From contig NZ_LNBE01000004.1 in NCBI RefSeq assembly GCF_001445655.1, positions 2,356,001 to 2,420,000 on the forward strand: DNA of 64,000 bases, written 5' to 3'. Shown one piece after another: positions 16,368-24,095 of this stretch (positions within the stretch are counted from its first letter, which is position 1; each line of letters starts with the position of its first letter). The stretch is from Streptomyces roseifaciens (lineage in GTDB: Bacteria > Actinomycetota > Actinomycetes > Streptomycetales > Streptomycetaceae). The translations under genes and the position numbers were made by a program. The notes under the pieces were generated by a model, which saw only the letters and a program-made list of their open reading frames with translations, was not told the DNA's origin and made no database searches.

Positions 16368-16374
16368 TACGGGC

Positions 16375-18051
16375 TCAGATGCCCGCGGCCTTCGACAGGT
16401 CGGCCTTGATCTCGGTCAGGACAGCCGTCGCCTTGGCGCGGGCGCCTGCGAGGGCGGCCGCGTCCGCGACCGGGATCACGACCTCCAGATAGCACTTGAT
16501 CTTCGGCTCCGTGCCGCTCGGCCGGACGATCACCCGGGCGGCGGAGACGGCCCCCGACTCGTCACCGGCGAGGTGGTAGCGCAGGCCGTCCGTCGGGGGC
16601 AGGGACTCCGTGCCCTTCGCCAGGTCCTCGGCGGACGTCACGTGCAGACCGGCGAGCACCGCCGGCGGCTGCTCGCGCAGGCGGCGCATCGCGTCCGCGA
16701 TCAGCGACAGGTCCTGGACGCGCACCGACAGCTGGTCCGTGGCGTGCAGGCCGTGCTCGACCGCCAGGTCGTCCAGGAGGTCGGTGAGGGTCCGGCCGGA
16801 CTCCTTGAGCTCCGCGGCCAGCTCGGCGACCAGCAGGGCCGCCGTGATGCCGTCCTTGTCGCGGACGCCCTCGGGGTCCACGCAGTAGCCGAGCGCCTCC
16901 TCGTAGGCGTAGCGCAGGCCGTCGACGCGGGCCAGCCACTTGAAGCCCGTCAGCGTCTCCGTGTACGGCGTGCCGGTGCTCGCGGCGGCGATGCGGGACA
17001 GGAGGGAGGACGAGACGATCGTCGTCGTGAACGTGCCGCGCGCGTTCTTGTGCACCAGGTGCGTGGCGAGCAGCGCGCCCACCTCGTCGCCGCGCAGCAT
17101 GCGCCAGCCCTCGACGCTGTCCGCGTCGGGCACGGCGACGGCGCAGCGGTCCGCGTCCGGGTCGTTGGCGATGATGATGTCCGGCTGGGCCTCGCGGGCC
17201 GTGGCGAACGCCAGGTCCATGGCGCCCGGCTCCTCCGGGTTGGGGAACACCACGGTCGGGAAGTCCGGGTCCGGCTCGGCCTGGGCGGCGACGACCGTCG
17301 GGGCGGGGAAGCCGGCGCGCTCGAAGGCGGCCGTCAGGACGTCGCGGCCGACGCCGTGCATGGGCGTGTAGACGACGCGCACGTCGCGGGCGGAGCCGCC
17401 GGTCAGGACGGCGTCCGTGCGCTCCAGGTAGGCGCCGACGATGTTCTCGTAGCGCAGGGTCTCCCAGCCGGCGGAGGGGCGGGGGACGTCGTCCAGGCTC
17501 CGGACGGCGGCGATCTCCGCGGCGATCCCGGCGTCGGCGGGCGGCACGATCTGGGAGCCGTCGCCCAGGTAGACCTTGTAGCCGTTGTCGCGCGGCGGGT
17601 TGTGGCTGGCCGTGACCTCGATGCCGGCGACGGCGCCGAGGTGGCGGATCGCGAAGGCGAGGACCGGGGTGGGGAGCGGCTTGGGCAGGAGGGCGGCCTT
17701 CAGGCCGGCGCCCACCATCACGGCCGCCGTGTCGAGGGCGAAGTCAGCGCTCTTGTAGCGCGCGTCGTAGCCGATGACGACCGTGCCGCCGGTCTGGCCC
17801 TGCTTCTTGAGGTACGCGGCCAGGCCGGCGGCGGCGCGGATGACGACGGAGCGGTTCATGCGCATGGGGCCGGCGCCGAGCTCACCGCGGAGGCCGGCGG
17901 TGCCGAACTGGAGGGTGCCGGCGAAGCGGGCGGCGATCTCGGCGGTGTCCCCGGCGTCGATGAGCCGGGCGAGCTCCTCGCGGGTGTCGGGGTCGGGGTC
18001 CTCGGCGAGCCAGGACTTGGCCTGGGCGATGAGGGCGTCGTCTCGCTCCAC
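16375..18051 (-). CDS. Phospho-sugar mutase (phosphomannomutase/phosphopentomutase-like)
   Basis: 558 residues from GTG 18051 with AGGAGACACC upstream. Alpha-D-phosphohexomutase motifs are complete: TASHNPPRDNGYK (phospho-Ser), NDPDADRCAV (Mg site), EEALGYCVD (sugar-specificity loop) and RPSGTEPKIKCY (phosphate site). This long subfamily is closest to PgcA/PGM2-type mutases. With pnp immediately upstream and deoC nearby, a phosphopentomutase role (ribose 1-phosphate to ribose 5-phosphate) is plausible besides phosphomannomutase. Its promoter and first 50 or so codons are duplicated in inverted orientation at 18248-18506. Confidence 0.9.
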   Translation of the reverse strand: MERDDALIAQAKSWLAEDPDPDTREELARLIDAGDTAEIAARFAGTLQFGTAGLRGELGAGPMRMNRSVVIRAAAGLAAYLKKQGQTGGTVVIGYDARYKSADFALDTAAVMVGAGLKAALLPKPLPTPVLAFAIRHLGAVAGIEVTASHNPPRDNGYKVYLGDGSQIVPPADAGIAAEIAAVRSLDDVPRPSAGWETLRYENIVGAYLERTDAVLTGGSARDVRVVYTPMHGVGRDVLTAAFERAGFPAPTVVAAQAEPDPDFPTVVFPNPEEPGAMDLAFATAREAQPDIIIANDPDADRCAVAVPDADSVEGWRMLRGDEVGALLATHLVHKNARGTFTTTIVSSSLLSRIAAASTGTPYTETLTGFKWLARVDGLRYAYEEALGYCVDPEGVRDKDGITAALLVAELAAELKESGRTLTDLLDDLAVEHGLHATDQLSVRVQDLSLIADAMRRLREQPPAVLAGLHVTSAEDLAKGTESLPPTDGLRYHLAGDESGAVSAARVIVRPSGTEPKIKCYLEVVIPVADAAALAGARAKATAVLTEIKADLSKAAGI

Positions 18052-18506
18052 GGTGTCTCCTACGGAGGGTTCGGGGATATATATGGGGTCTGGGTGGTTC
18101 GGCCGGTTGTTCACGGGCCGGTCGTCCGTGGGTCGGGGGCGGGGTGGGCCGGGGCTGGCAAGGGGCGTAAAGCGTGATTTGTGGGCCGTCCTTCCGGGCA
18201 CCCAAAGCTCAGGCCAGAGGGCCCGTAAATCATGCAGCCCCGGAAGCCCCCGCCCCCCACCCACGGACGACCGGCCCGTGAACAACCGGCCGAACCACCC
18301 AGACCCCATATATATCCCCGAACCCTCCGTAGGAGACACCGTGGAGCGAGACGACGCCCTCATCGCCCAGGCCAAGTCCTGGCTCGCCGAGGACCCCGAC
18401 CCCGACACCCGCGAGGAGCTCGCCCGGCTCATCGACGCCGGGGACACCGCCGAGATCGCCGCCCGCTTCGCCGGCACCCTCCAGTTCGGCCCCGCCGGCC
18501 CCCGCG
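17886..18506. repeat. 259-bp near-perfect inverted repeat (pmm 5' end and promoter)
   Basis: The arms are 17886-18144 and 18248-18506, with a 103-bp spacer. The pairing rule is constant (coordinates sum to 36392) with no indels. Only three mismatches were found (18258, 18491, 18501), two near the outer edge and one near the inner edge. Each arm carries the 5' end of the phospho-sugar mutase gene, its ribosome site and the TATATA-containing upstream region. The spacer itself has weaker mirror similarity around GTAAA/GATTT. Either a genuine recent inverted duplication or an assembly fold-back could explain it. Confidence 0.92.
18341..18506 (+). pseudogene. Truncated inverted copy of the phospho-sugar mutase 5' end
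   Basis: The + strand GTG at 18341 begins the same peptide as the mutase (VERDDALIAQAKSWLAEDP) and keeps identity for about 50 codons. It then diverges at QFGPAGPRAPP, where the real gene reads QFGTAGLRGELG. The reading frame stays open to 19369, antisense through most of pnp, but that stretch is a GC-rich shadow frame. The copied ribosome site and upstream region are intact, so transcription and translation of a truncated product are possible. Confidence 0.75.
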
Positions 18507-18556
18507 CGCCTCCGGCGCCGCACCCGGGTGTGGGGAACGGCGCCGTACCGGCTGGG

Positions 18557-19378
18557 TCAGAGCTTCGGGAGGACCTGGGCCAGGAGCTGGCCCATGCGGG
18601 ACGCGGAGTCGCGCCCGGCCTGGAGGACCTCTTCGTGGTTGAGGGGCTCGCCCGTCATGCCCGCGGCGAGGTTCGTCACGAGGGAGATGCCGAGGACCTC
18701 GGCACCGGCCTCGCGGGCCGCGATGGCCTCGAGCGTGGTGGACATGCCGACGAGGTCGCCGCCGAGGGTGCGGACCATGCGGATCTCGGCCGGCGTCTCG
18801 TAGTGCGGGCCGGGGAGCTGGACGTAGACGCCCTCCTCGAGGGTCTCGTCCACCTCCTTGCACAGCGCGCGCAGGCGGCGGGAGTACAGGTCGGTGAGGT
18901 CGACGAAGTTGGCGCCGACGATCGGCGAGGTCGCCGTCATGTTGATGTGGTCGCTGATCAGCACGGGCTGGCCGGGGCGCATGCCGTCGCGGAGGCCGCC
19001 GCAGCCGTTGGTGAGGACGACGGTCTTGCAGCCGGCGGCCACGGAGGTGCGCACGCCGTGGACGACGGCGGCGACGCCGCGGCCCTCGTAGTAGTGCGTG
19101 CGGCCGAGGAAGACCAGGGCGCGCTTGTCGTTGATCTTGTACGAGCGGACCGTGCCGGCGTGGCCCGCCACGGCGGCCGCGGTGAAGCCGGGGAGCTCGG
19201 TGACCGGGAACTCGGCCTCGGGAGCGCCGAGCGCCTCGGTCGCGGGGAGCCAGCCGCTGCCCATGACCAGGGCGACGTCGTGGGTCTCGGCGCCGGTCAG
19301 CTCGCGCAGACGGGCGGCGGCGGCGTCCGCCGCGGCGTACGGGTCGGCCTGGATGTCGGGAGTAACTGATGCGTTCAC
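18557..19378 (-). CDS. Purine nucleoside phosphorylase
   Basis: 273 residues from GTG 19378. It cleaves (deoxy)inosine/guanosine with phosphate to base and (deoxy)ribose 1-phosphate. The trimeric PNP signatures are present: VALVMGSGW (phosphate loop), [68 protein letters not shown] and VTNLAAGM. No ribosome site is evident, and a TACCCT -10-like box lies 7 nt before the GTG. It feeds the downstream phospho-sugar mutase and complements Add. The pnp-pmm gap (505 bp) is enlarged by the inverted duplication. Confidence 0.94.
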   Translation of the reverse strand: MNASVTPDIQADPYAAADAAAARLRELTGAETHDVALVMGSGWLPATEALGAPEAEFPVTELPGFTAAAVAGHAGTVRSYKINDKRALVFLGRTHYYEGRGVAAVVHGVRTSVAAGCKTVVLTNGCGGLRDGMRPGQPVLISDHINMTATSPIVGANFVDLTDLYSRRLRALCKEVDETLEEGVYVQLPGPHYETPAEIRMVRTLGGDLVGMSTTLEAIAAREAGAEVLGISLVTNLAAGMTGEPLNHEEVLQAGRDSASRMGQLLAQVLPKL

Positions 19379-19385
19379 GCGGACG

Positions 19386-19415
19386 AGGGTAGCCTCTTAT
19401 CGCCTACGCGCGTAG
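19386..19415 (-). promoter_or_regulatory. pnp operator palindrome and -10 box
   Basis: CTACGCGCGTAG at 19404-19415 is the third identical copy. On the minus strand TACCCT (19391-19386) follows 12 bp later and the GTG start is 7 nt beyond it, so the palindrome overlaps the -35 region. Confidence 0.65.
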
Positions 19416-19493
19416 ATGTCACTGCTCACGGTGTTCCGATTGTTGCTTTGTGGGTTGTGACGAGATGCAATCGTCACTCCCCGGCGCGTCGCG

Positions 19494-19931
19494 TCAGCAG
19501 GGACGCTTGCGGAGCTCCATGACGTAGTCGTGGGGCGCGCCCGCGGATTCCGCCGCGTCGGCGATCTCGCCCAGGTAGCGGGCGGAGGGCAGGCCGCCCT
19601 CGTAACCGTTCAGGACGTAGATCCACGCGGGCTCCTCGCCGTCCAGGGTGTGCACGCGGACGCGCATCCGGCGGTAGATGTCGAGGCCGACGCCCTCCCA
19701 ACGGTCCATCGAGTCCTCGTCCATCGGGGCGATGTCGTAGAGGGCGACGAAGACCTGGGAGCGGGGTGCCTCGACGACGGTCGCGAGCGCGCCCTCCCAG
19801 CCCAGCTGCTCGCCGCCGAAGGTCAGCCGCCAGTCGGAGAGCCAGCCCGTGCCGCGCAGCGGCGAGTGGGGTGCGCGGCGGGACATCAGCCGCGCGTCGA
19901 GGTTGCCGGCGTACGCGGCGTAGAGCGACAT
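19494..19931 (-). CDS. Gamma-glutamylcyclotransferase-like protein
   Basis: 145 residues from ATG 19931. The opening MSLYAAYAGNLDARLMSRRAPHSP is the YGSNL-type substrate loop of gamma-glutamylcyclotransferase/AIG2 folds. The body has FVALYDIAPMDEDSMDRWEGVG (conserved Glu on the active-site strand), VYVLNGYEGG-like text and a PSARYLGEIADAAES helix. It may act on gamma-glutamyl amino acids, but streptomycetes use mycothiol rather than glutathione, so the substrate is open. It is divergent from lpdA. Confidence 0.8.
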   Translation of the reverse strand: MSLYAAYAGNLDARLMSRRAPHSPLRGTGWLSDWRLTFGGEQLGWEGALATVVEAPRSQVFVALYDIAPMDEDSMDRWEGVGLDIYRRMRVRVHTLDGEEPAWIYVLNGYEGGLPSARYLGEIADAAESAGAPHDYVMELRKRPC

Positions 19932-20096
19932 GGTTTCGAGGGTACGGGAGTGAGGCGCGACGGCATTTGGGATGGCAGTCTCGAAGGGAGGTTCGTCCGG
20001 AACCTCCTGCCGGTTCTCGCACGGATTGCCGTATGCATGCGGGTACGGATCCGCTGGGGAGGCCCCGGGAGAAGTCCCTTCGACGGGTACGGGACA

Positions 20097-21545
20097 ATGG
20101 AGTACGTGACTCGGATCGTGATCATCGGTGGCGGACCCGGCGGCTATGAGGCGGCGCTCGTCGCCGCGCAGCTCGGTGCGGAGGTGACCGTCGTCGATTG
20201 CGACGGTCTGGGCGGGGCGTCGGTGCTCACCGACTGTGTCCCCTCGAAGACGCTCATTGCGACGGCCGAGGTGATGACGACCTTCGACTCCTCGTACGAG
20301 GAGCTCGGGATCATCGTCGCCGACGACACGCCGCACATCGAGCAGGCGGCCCGGGTCGTCGGAGTGGACCTGGGCAAGGTCAACCGCCGGGTGAAGCGGC
20401 TGGCGCTCGCGCAGTCGCACGACATCACGGCGTCCGTCACCCGGGCGGGTGCACGCGTGCTGCGCGGCCGGGGCCGGCTGGAGCCGAACCAGGCGCCGGA
20501 CGGCTCGCGCCGAGTGATCGTGACGGCCGCGGACGGGACCGAGGAGACGCTCGTCGCGGATGCGGTGCTGGTCGCCACGGGTGCGCACCCGCGCGAGATC
20601 CCCGATGCGCAGCCGGACGGCGAGCGCATCCTGAACTGGACCCAGGTGTACGACCTGGACGAGCTCCCCGAGGAGCTCATCGTGGTGGGCTCGGGTGTGA
20701 CCGGTGCCGAGTTCGCCGGTGCGTACCAGGCGCTGGGGTCCAAGGTGACGCTGGTGTCGTCGCGGGACCGCGTGCTGCCGGGTGAGGACCCGGATGCGGC
20801 CGCCGTTCTGGAGGACGTCTTCCGGCGCCGCGGCATGAACGTCATGGCACGGTCGCGGGCGCAGTCCGCCAAGCGCGTCGGCGACCGGGTCGAGGTCACG
20901 CTGGCGGACGGCCGCGTCATCACCGGTACGCACTGCCTGATGGCGGTCGGCTCCATTCCGAACACGGCCGGGATAGGGCTGGAGGAGGCCGGGGTCCGGC
21001 TCAAGGAGTCCGGGCACATCCACACCGACCGGGTCTCGCGCACCAGCGCGCCGGGCGTCTACGCCGCCGGTGACTGCACGGGCGTGCTCGCGCTCGCTTC
21101 GGTCGCGGCGATGCAGGGACGCATCGCCATGTACCACTTCCTGGGTGACGCGGTCGCGCCGCTCAACCTGAAGTCGGTCTCGGCGAACGTCTTCACGGAC
21201 CCCGAGATCGCGACCGTCGGCTACACGCAGGCCGACGTCGACAGCGGGAAGATCGACGCCCGTATGGTCAAGCTGCCGCTGCTGCGGAACCCGCGGGCGA
21301 AGATGCAGGGCATCCGGGACGGCTTCGTGAAGCTGTTCTGCCGGCCCGGCACGGGCATCGTGGTGGGCGGCGTCGTGGTCGCCCCGCGGGCGAGCGAGCT
21401 CATCCACCCGATCTCCCTCGCGGTCGACAACAGCCTGACGGTCGAGCAGATCGCCAACGCGTTCACCGTCTACCCGTCGCTGTCCGGTTCGCTGGCGGAG
21501 GTCGCCCGGCAGCTCCACTCGCGCAAGACGCAGCGCGAGGCTTAG
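20097..21545 (+). CDS. NAD(P)H-quinone reductase LpdA-like flavoprotein (lipoamide-dehydrogenase family)
   Basis: 482 residues from ATG 20097; GTG 20106 is equally possible. The FAD motif IVIIGGGPGGYEAALVAAQLG is N-terminal, the NAD motif is IVVGSGVTGAEFAGAYQALG, then GVYAAGDCTG, and a dimerisation domain ends FTVYPSLSGSLAEVAR. The redox site reads GGASVLTDCVPSKTL, so the first cysteine of the classical CxxxxC disulfide is missing. The same loss is known in Mycobacterium tuberculosis LpdA (Rv3303c), which is a quinone reductase rather than a lipoamide dehydrogenase. The terminal His-Pro dyad is also changed. A role in PDH complexes is therefore unlikely. Confidence 0.88.
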   Translation: MEYVTRIVIIGGGPGGYEAALVAAQLGAEVTVVDCDGLGGASVLTDCVPSKTLIATAEVMTTFDSSYEELGIIVADDTPHIEQAARVVGVDLGKVNRRVKRLALAQSHDITASVTRAGARVLRGRGRLEPNQAPDGSRRVIVTAADGTEETLVADAVLVATGAHPREIPDAQPDGERILNWTQVYDLDELPEELIVVGSGVTGAEFAGAYQALGSKVTLVSSRDRVLPGEDPDAAAVLEDVFRRRGMNVMARSRAQSAKRVGDRVEVTLADGRVITGTHCLMAVGSIPNTAGIGLEEAGVRLKESGHIHTDRVSRTSAPGVYAAGDCTGVLALASVAAMQGRIAMYHFLGDAVAPLNLKSVSANVFTDPEIATVGYTQADVDSGKIDARMVKLPLLRNPRAKMQGIRDGFVKLFCRPGTGIVVGGVVVAPRASELIHPISLAVDNSLTVEQIANAFTVYPSLSGSLAEVARQLHSRKTQREA

Positions 21546-21693
21546 GGGTCGGATTGTTGCGCTGAGTGGTCAGGGAGGCTTTGGCCTTGGGCCCGGGCCT
21601 CCTATACCACTTTGAGCGTTCCGCAGCGGACAACTTCCGTTAATTGCTGCAACCTGCTGAAAACGGATGGTCGTTGGCGTTACTGTCGGTTTC

Positions 21694-22743
21694 GTGTTCG
21701 CTGCAGAACGTCGTCAATTGATCCTCGAAATGGTGCGGGCCAACGGGGCGGTTTCGCTCCGTGAGCTCGCCCGCGTCGTCCAGACCTCCGAAGTGACCGT
21801 ACGGCGGGACGTGCGCGCACTGGAGGCAGAAGGACTGCTCGACCGCCGGCACGGCGGTGCGGTGCTGCCGGGAGGCTTCACCAGAGAGTCCGGCTTCCCG
21901 CAGAAATCCCATCTAGCGACCGCCGAGAAGACGGCCATCGCCGATCTCGCGGCGAGCTTCGTCGAGGAAGGCGAAGCCGTCGTCGTCGGCGCCGGTACGA
22001 CCACGCAGGAGCTGGCCCGCCGGCTCGCGCGCGTACCGGGACTGACCGTCGTCACCAACTCCCTGCTCGTCGCCCAGGCCCTCGCCCACGCCAACCGGGT
22101 CGAGGTCGTCATGACGGGCGGCACGCTCAGAGGATCCAACTACGCACTGGTGGGCAGCGGTGCGGAGCAGTCCCTGCACGGGCTGCGCGTGACACGGGCG
22201 TTCCTGTCGGGAAGCGGGCTGACCGCCGAGCGGGGCCTGTCCACGTCCAACATGCTCTCCGCGAGCGTGGACCGGGCGCTGGTGCAGGCGGCGGCGGAGG
22301 TGGTCGTCCTCGCGGATCACACGAAGCTCGGTACGGACACGATGTTCCAGACCGTGCCCACGGACGTGATCACGCGGCTCGTGACGGACGAGCCGCCGTC
22401 GCACGACGACCGCGCGGCGACGGAGCTGCAGGCCCTCGCCGACCAGGGCGTCCACATCTCGGTCGCCGGGCCCGGCGCGGGGTCGGGCCAGGGGCCGGGC
22501 CCCGGCCCCACGGGAGCGGTGTCGGGCGGCGGCGAGCAGGTGCCGCCGCAGCAGCGCCGCCGCGACGTCCCGCCCCTGCCGGGCCAGCGCCGCACCCACG
22601 GAGGCCACCACCTGCCCCCCGGCCCACCGGGCCCCTCCGGGGGCGGCGCGTCGTCCCCGCAGCTCCGCAGCGCCGGTTCGCTGGGCGCTGAGCCTCCGAC
22701 GGGGACGGCGAGGGTGGCGGACCTGGCGCCGCGGCGGCGATGA
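21694..22743 (+). CDS. DeoR-family transcriptional regulator
   Basis: 349 residues from GTG 21694 (VFAAERRQLILEMVRANGAVSLRELA). The N-terminal HTH has the DeoR hallmark TSEVTVRRDVRALEAEGLLDRRHGGAV. The DeoRC sensor domain includes VVGAGTTTQELARRL, VVTNSLLVAQAL, VVMTGGTLRG and VVVLADHTKLG. The last 90 residues are a Pro/Gly/Arg-rich low-complexity tail, probably disordered. DeoR regulators usually bind phosphorylated sugars. It is the best candidate in the window to read the CTACGCGCGTAG elements at add, deoC and pnp, but no direct evidence shows this. Confidence 0.9.
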   Translation: MFAAERRQLILEMVRANGAVSLRELARVVQTSEVTVRRDVRALEAEGLLDRRHGGAVLPGGFTRESGFPQKSHLATAEKTAIADLAASFVEEGEAVVVGAGTTTQELARRLARVPGLTVVTNSLLVAQALAHANRVEVVMTGGTLRGSNYALVGSGAEQSLHGLRVTRAFLSGSGLTAERGLSTSNMLSASVDRALVQAAAEVVVLADHTKLGTDTMFQTVPTDVITRLVTDEPPSHDDRAATELQALADQGVHISVAGPGAGSGQGPGPGPTGAVSGGGEQVPPQQRRRDVPPLPGQRRTHGGHHLPPGPPGPSGGGASSPQLRSAGSLGAEPPTGTARVADLAPRRR

Positions 22744-22832
22744 GCGCTTCCGCGCGGGGTACTGCCACGACGGCGCGGTCGGTGGCACCGGGCGGGCCGC
22801 CGCGGCGGGGCCGTTGAGCTGGGGCTGCCCCC

Positions 22833-22952
22833 GTTTTCCGCCGCAGCGGTGAGCAACCACGACGGTGTGGTCCGGCGGTGCCGGGCGGGCCTTGGGCCGG
22901 CTGGGCACCGCCGGTCTGCGCCATGGGGGCGGGGCGCCGTTGCGGCGGGAGG
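22833..22952. repeat. Diverged single copy of the 129-bp element found at 58.9 kb
   Basis: This 120-bp intergenic stretch follows the same order of blocks as the tandem units at 58930-59412: GTTTT-CCGCCGCAGCGGTGA, CGGCGGTGCCGG, GGGCACCGCCGGT and CGCCGTTGCGGCGG. It lies between the ends of the deoR and tetR genes. No coding role is apparent. Confidence 0.65.
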
Positions 22953-22998
22953 TTGGTGGCGGGGCCGATTGTTGTCCGGCCGTGTGCCCGGCCGGGGG

Positions 22999-23601
22999 TC
23001 AGCCCTCTTCCGGGCAGGGCTTCGTGGCCAAGCCTTGCAGCGTCAGTGTCAGGAGACGGTCCGGGAGTTGGGGGTCGTCCGGGGACTGTTCCGCGGCGAG
23101 CGAGATCGCGTTCGTCAGCTGCATGACGTCGGCGATGTCGACACCGGCGTGGACCGCCCCGGCCGCCTGCGCCCGCGCGAGCAGCACGCTCCCCGCCTCC
23201 CGCAGGGGAAGGCTGCAGCGCGACATCGCGGACGCCTCGTCCGCCTGGGCCGCCAGCAGGGCCCGCGAGAGCCCCCGGTAGGTGCTGGCGTGCGCCACGC
23301 AGGCCCGTAGCCAGTCCACCAGGGCCCGGCACGGCTCGGGGGCGGCGAGGAGTTCGCGGGAGCGGGCGAGGAGCCCGTCGACCTCGCCCTGGAAGACGGC
23401 GCTCATCAGCGCCGTGCGGTTGGGGAAGTGGCGGTAGAGCGTGCCGATGCCGACCCCGGCCCGGCGGGCGATGTCCTCCAGGGAGGCTTCCGTGCCGTGC
23501 TCGGTGAACGCGGTCCGGGCCTCCGTGAGCAGCCGCTCGTAGTTGCGCCGGGCGTCCGCCCGCATGGGGCGCGGTGACGCTTGTGTGCTCTCCGTGGCCA
23601 T
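22999..23601 (-). CDS. TetR-family transcriptional regulator
   Basis: 200 residues from ATG 23601. The TetR HTH is typical: ARRNYERLLTEARTAFTEHGTEASLEDIARRAGVGIGTLYRHFPNRTALMSAVF. The C-terminal ligand domain (VDWLRACVAHASTYRGLSRALL) resembles the KstR2/SlmA-like TetR_C families with no recognised ligand. No efflux or enzyme gene adjoins it, so the target is unknown. It is divergent from the antitoxin gene with a 121-bp gap. Confidence 0.88.
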   Translation of the reverse strand: MATESTQASPRPMRADARRNYERLLTEARTAFTEHGTEASLEDIARRAGVGIGTLYRHFPNRTALMSAVFQGEVDGLLARSRELLAAPEPCRALVDWLRACVAHASTYRGLSRALLAAQADEASAMSRCSLPLREAGSVLLARAQAAGAVHAGVDIADVMQLTNAISLAAEQSPDDPQLPDRLLTLTLQGLATKPCPEEG

Positions 23602-23722
23602 GGCTGCCGAGTCCTCCCTCTGTCTCCCCGTCTGCCAAGGATGCCATCGGCCCTCCCGGGCGGGGCACGTCATCCGGACGAGGGATTGTTGTACACACCT
23701 GCTGGTGCGTACCGTTTTCTGT

Positions 23723-24001
23723 ATGGACACCTACTCCCTCGTCGAGGCCCGCAACCAGCTCGGGCAGCTCGTGGGCCGTGTGCGCCACGGGCATGAGCAC
23801 ATCATCATCACCGAGTACGGGAAGCCGGCGGCTGCGGTGGTCCCGATAGAGGTGCTGGATGAGCTCCAGCGGCTCCGGGACGAGGCGGATCTGGCGCTGG
23901 CGCAGTCCGTCCGGGAAGCCCCCGACGCTCGGTGGATTCCACAGGATGAGGTCTTGGCCGTTCTGGAAGCGGATGAGGCTGCGGATCGGAAGGCTTGCTG
24001 A
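23723..24001 (+). CDS. Phd/YefM-family antitoxin without an adjacent toxin
   Basis: 92 residues from ATG 23723 (MDTYSLVEARNQLGQLVGRVRHGHEHIIITEYGKPAAAVVPIE). This is the standard Phd/YefM DNA-binding fold, followed by a charged C-terminal toxin-wrapping tail (WIPQDEVLAVLEADEAADRKAC). A RelE/ParE/Doc toxin gene would be expected directly downstream. Instead a strong terminator begins 27 bp after the stop, and no toxin is seen upstream. The gene is therefore an orphan antitoxin here. Confidence 0.87.
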   Translation: MDTYSLVEARNQLGQLVGRVRHGHEHIIITEYGKPAAAVVPIEVLDELQRLRDEADLALAQSVREAPDARWIPQDEVLAVLEADEAADRKAC

Positions 24002-24027
24002 GTGTCCTGGACTGTGGTGTGGCGTTG

Positions 24028-24076
24028 AATGCCTGCGGGCCCCTGCCGAGTCAATCGGCAGGGGCCCGCAGGCATT
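24028..24076. terminator. Very strong bidirectional terminator
   Basis: A perfect 22-bp stem (24028-24049 with 24055-24076) and a 5-nt GTCAA loop between the converging antitoxin gene and accA2. Confidence 0.95.
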
Positions 24077-24095
24077 ACTTGACGGCGGTGTCGCG

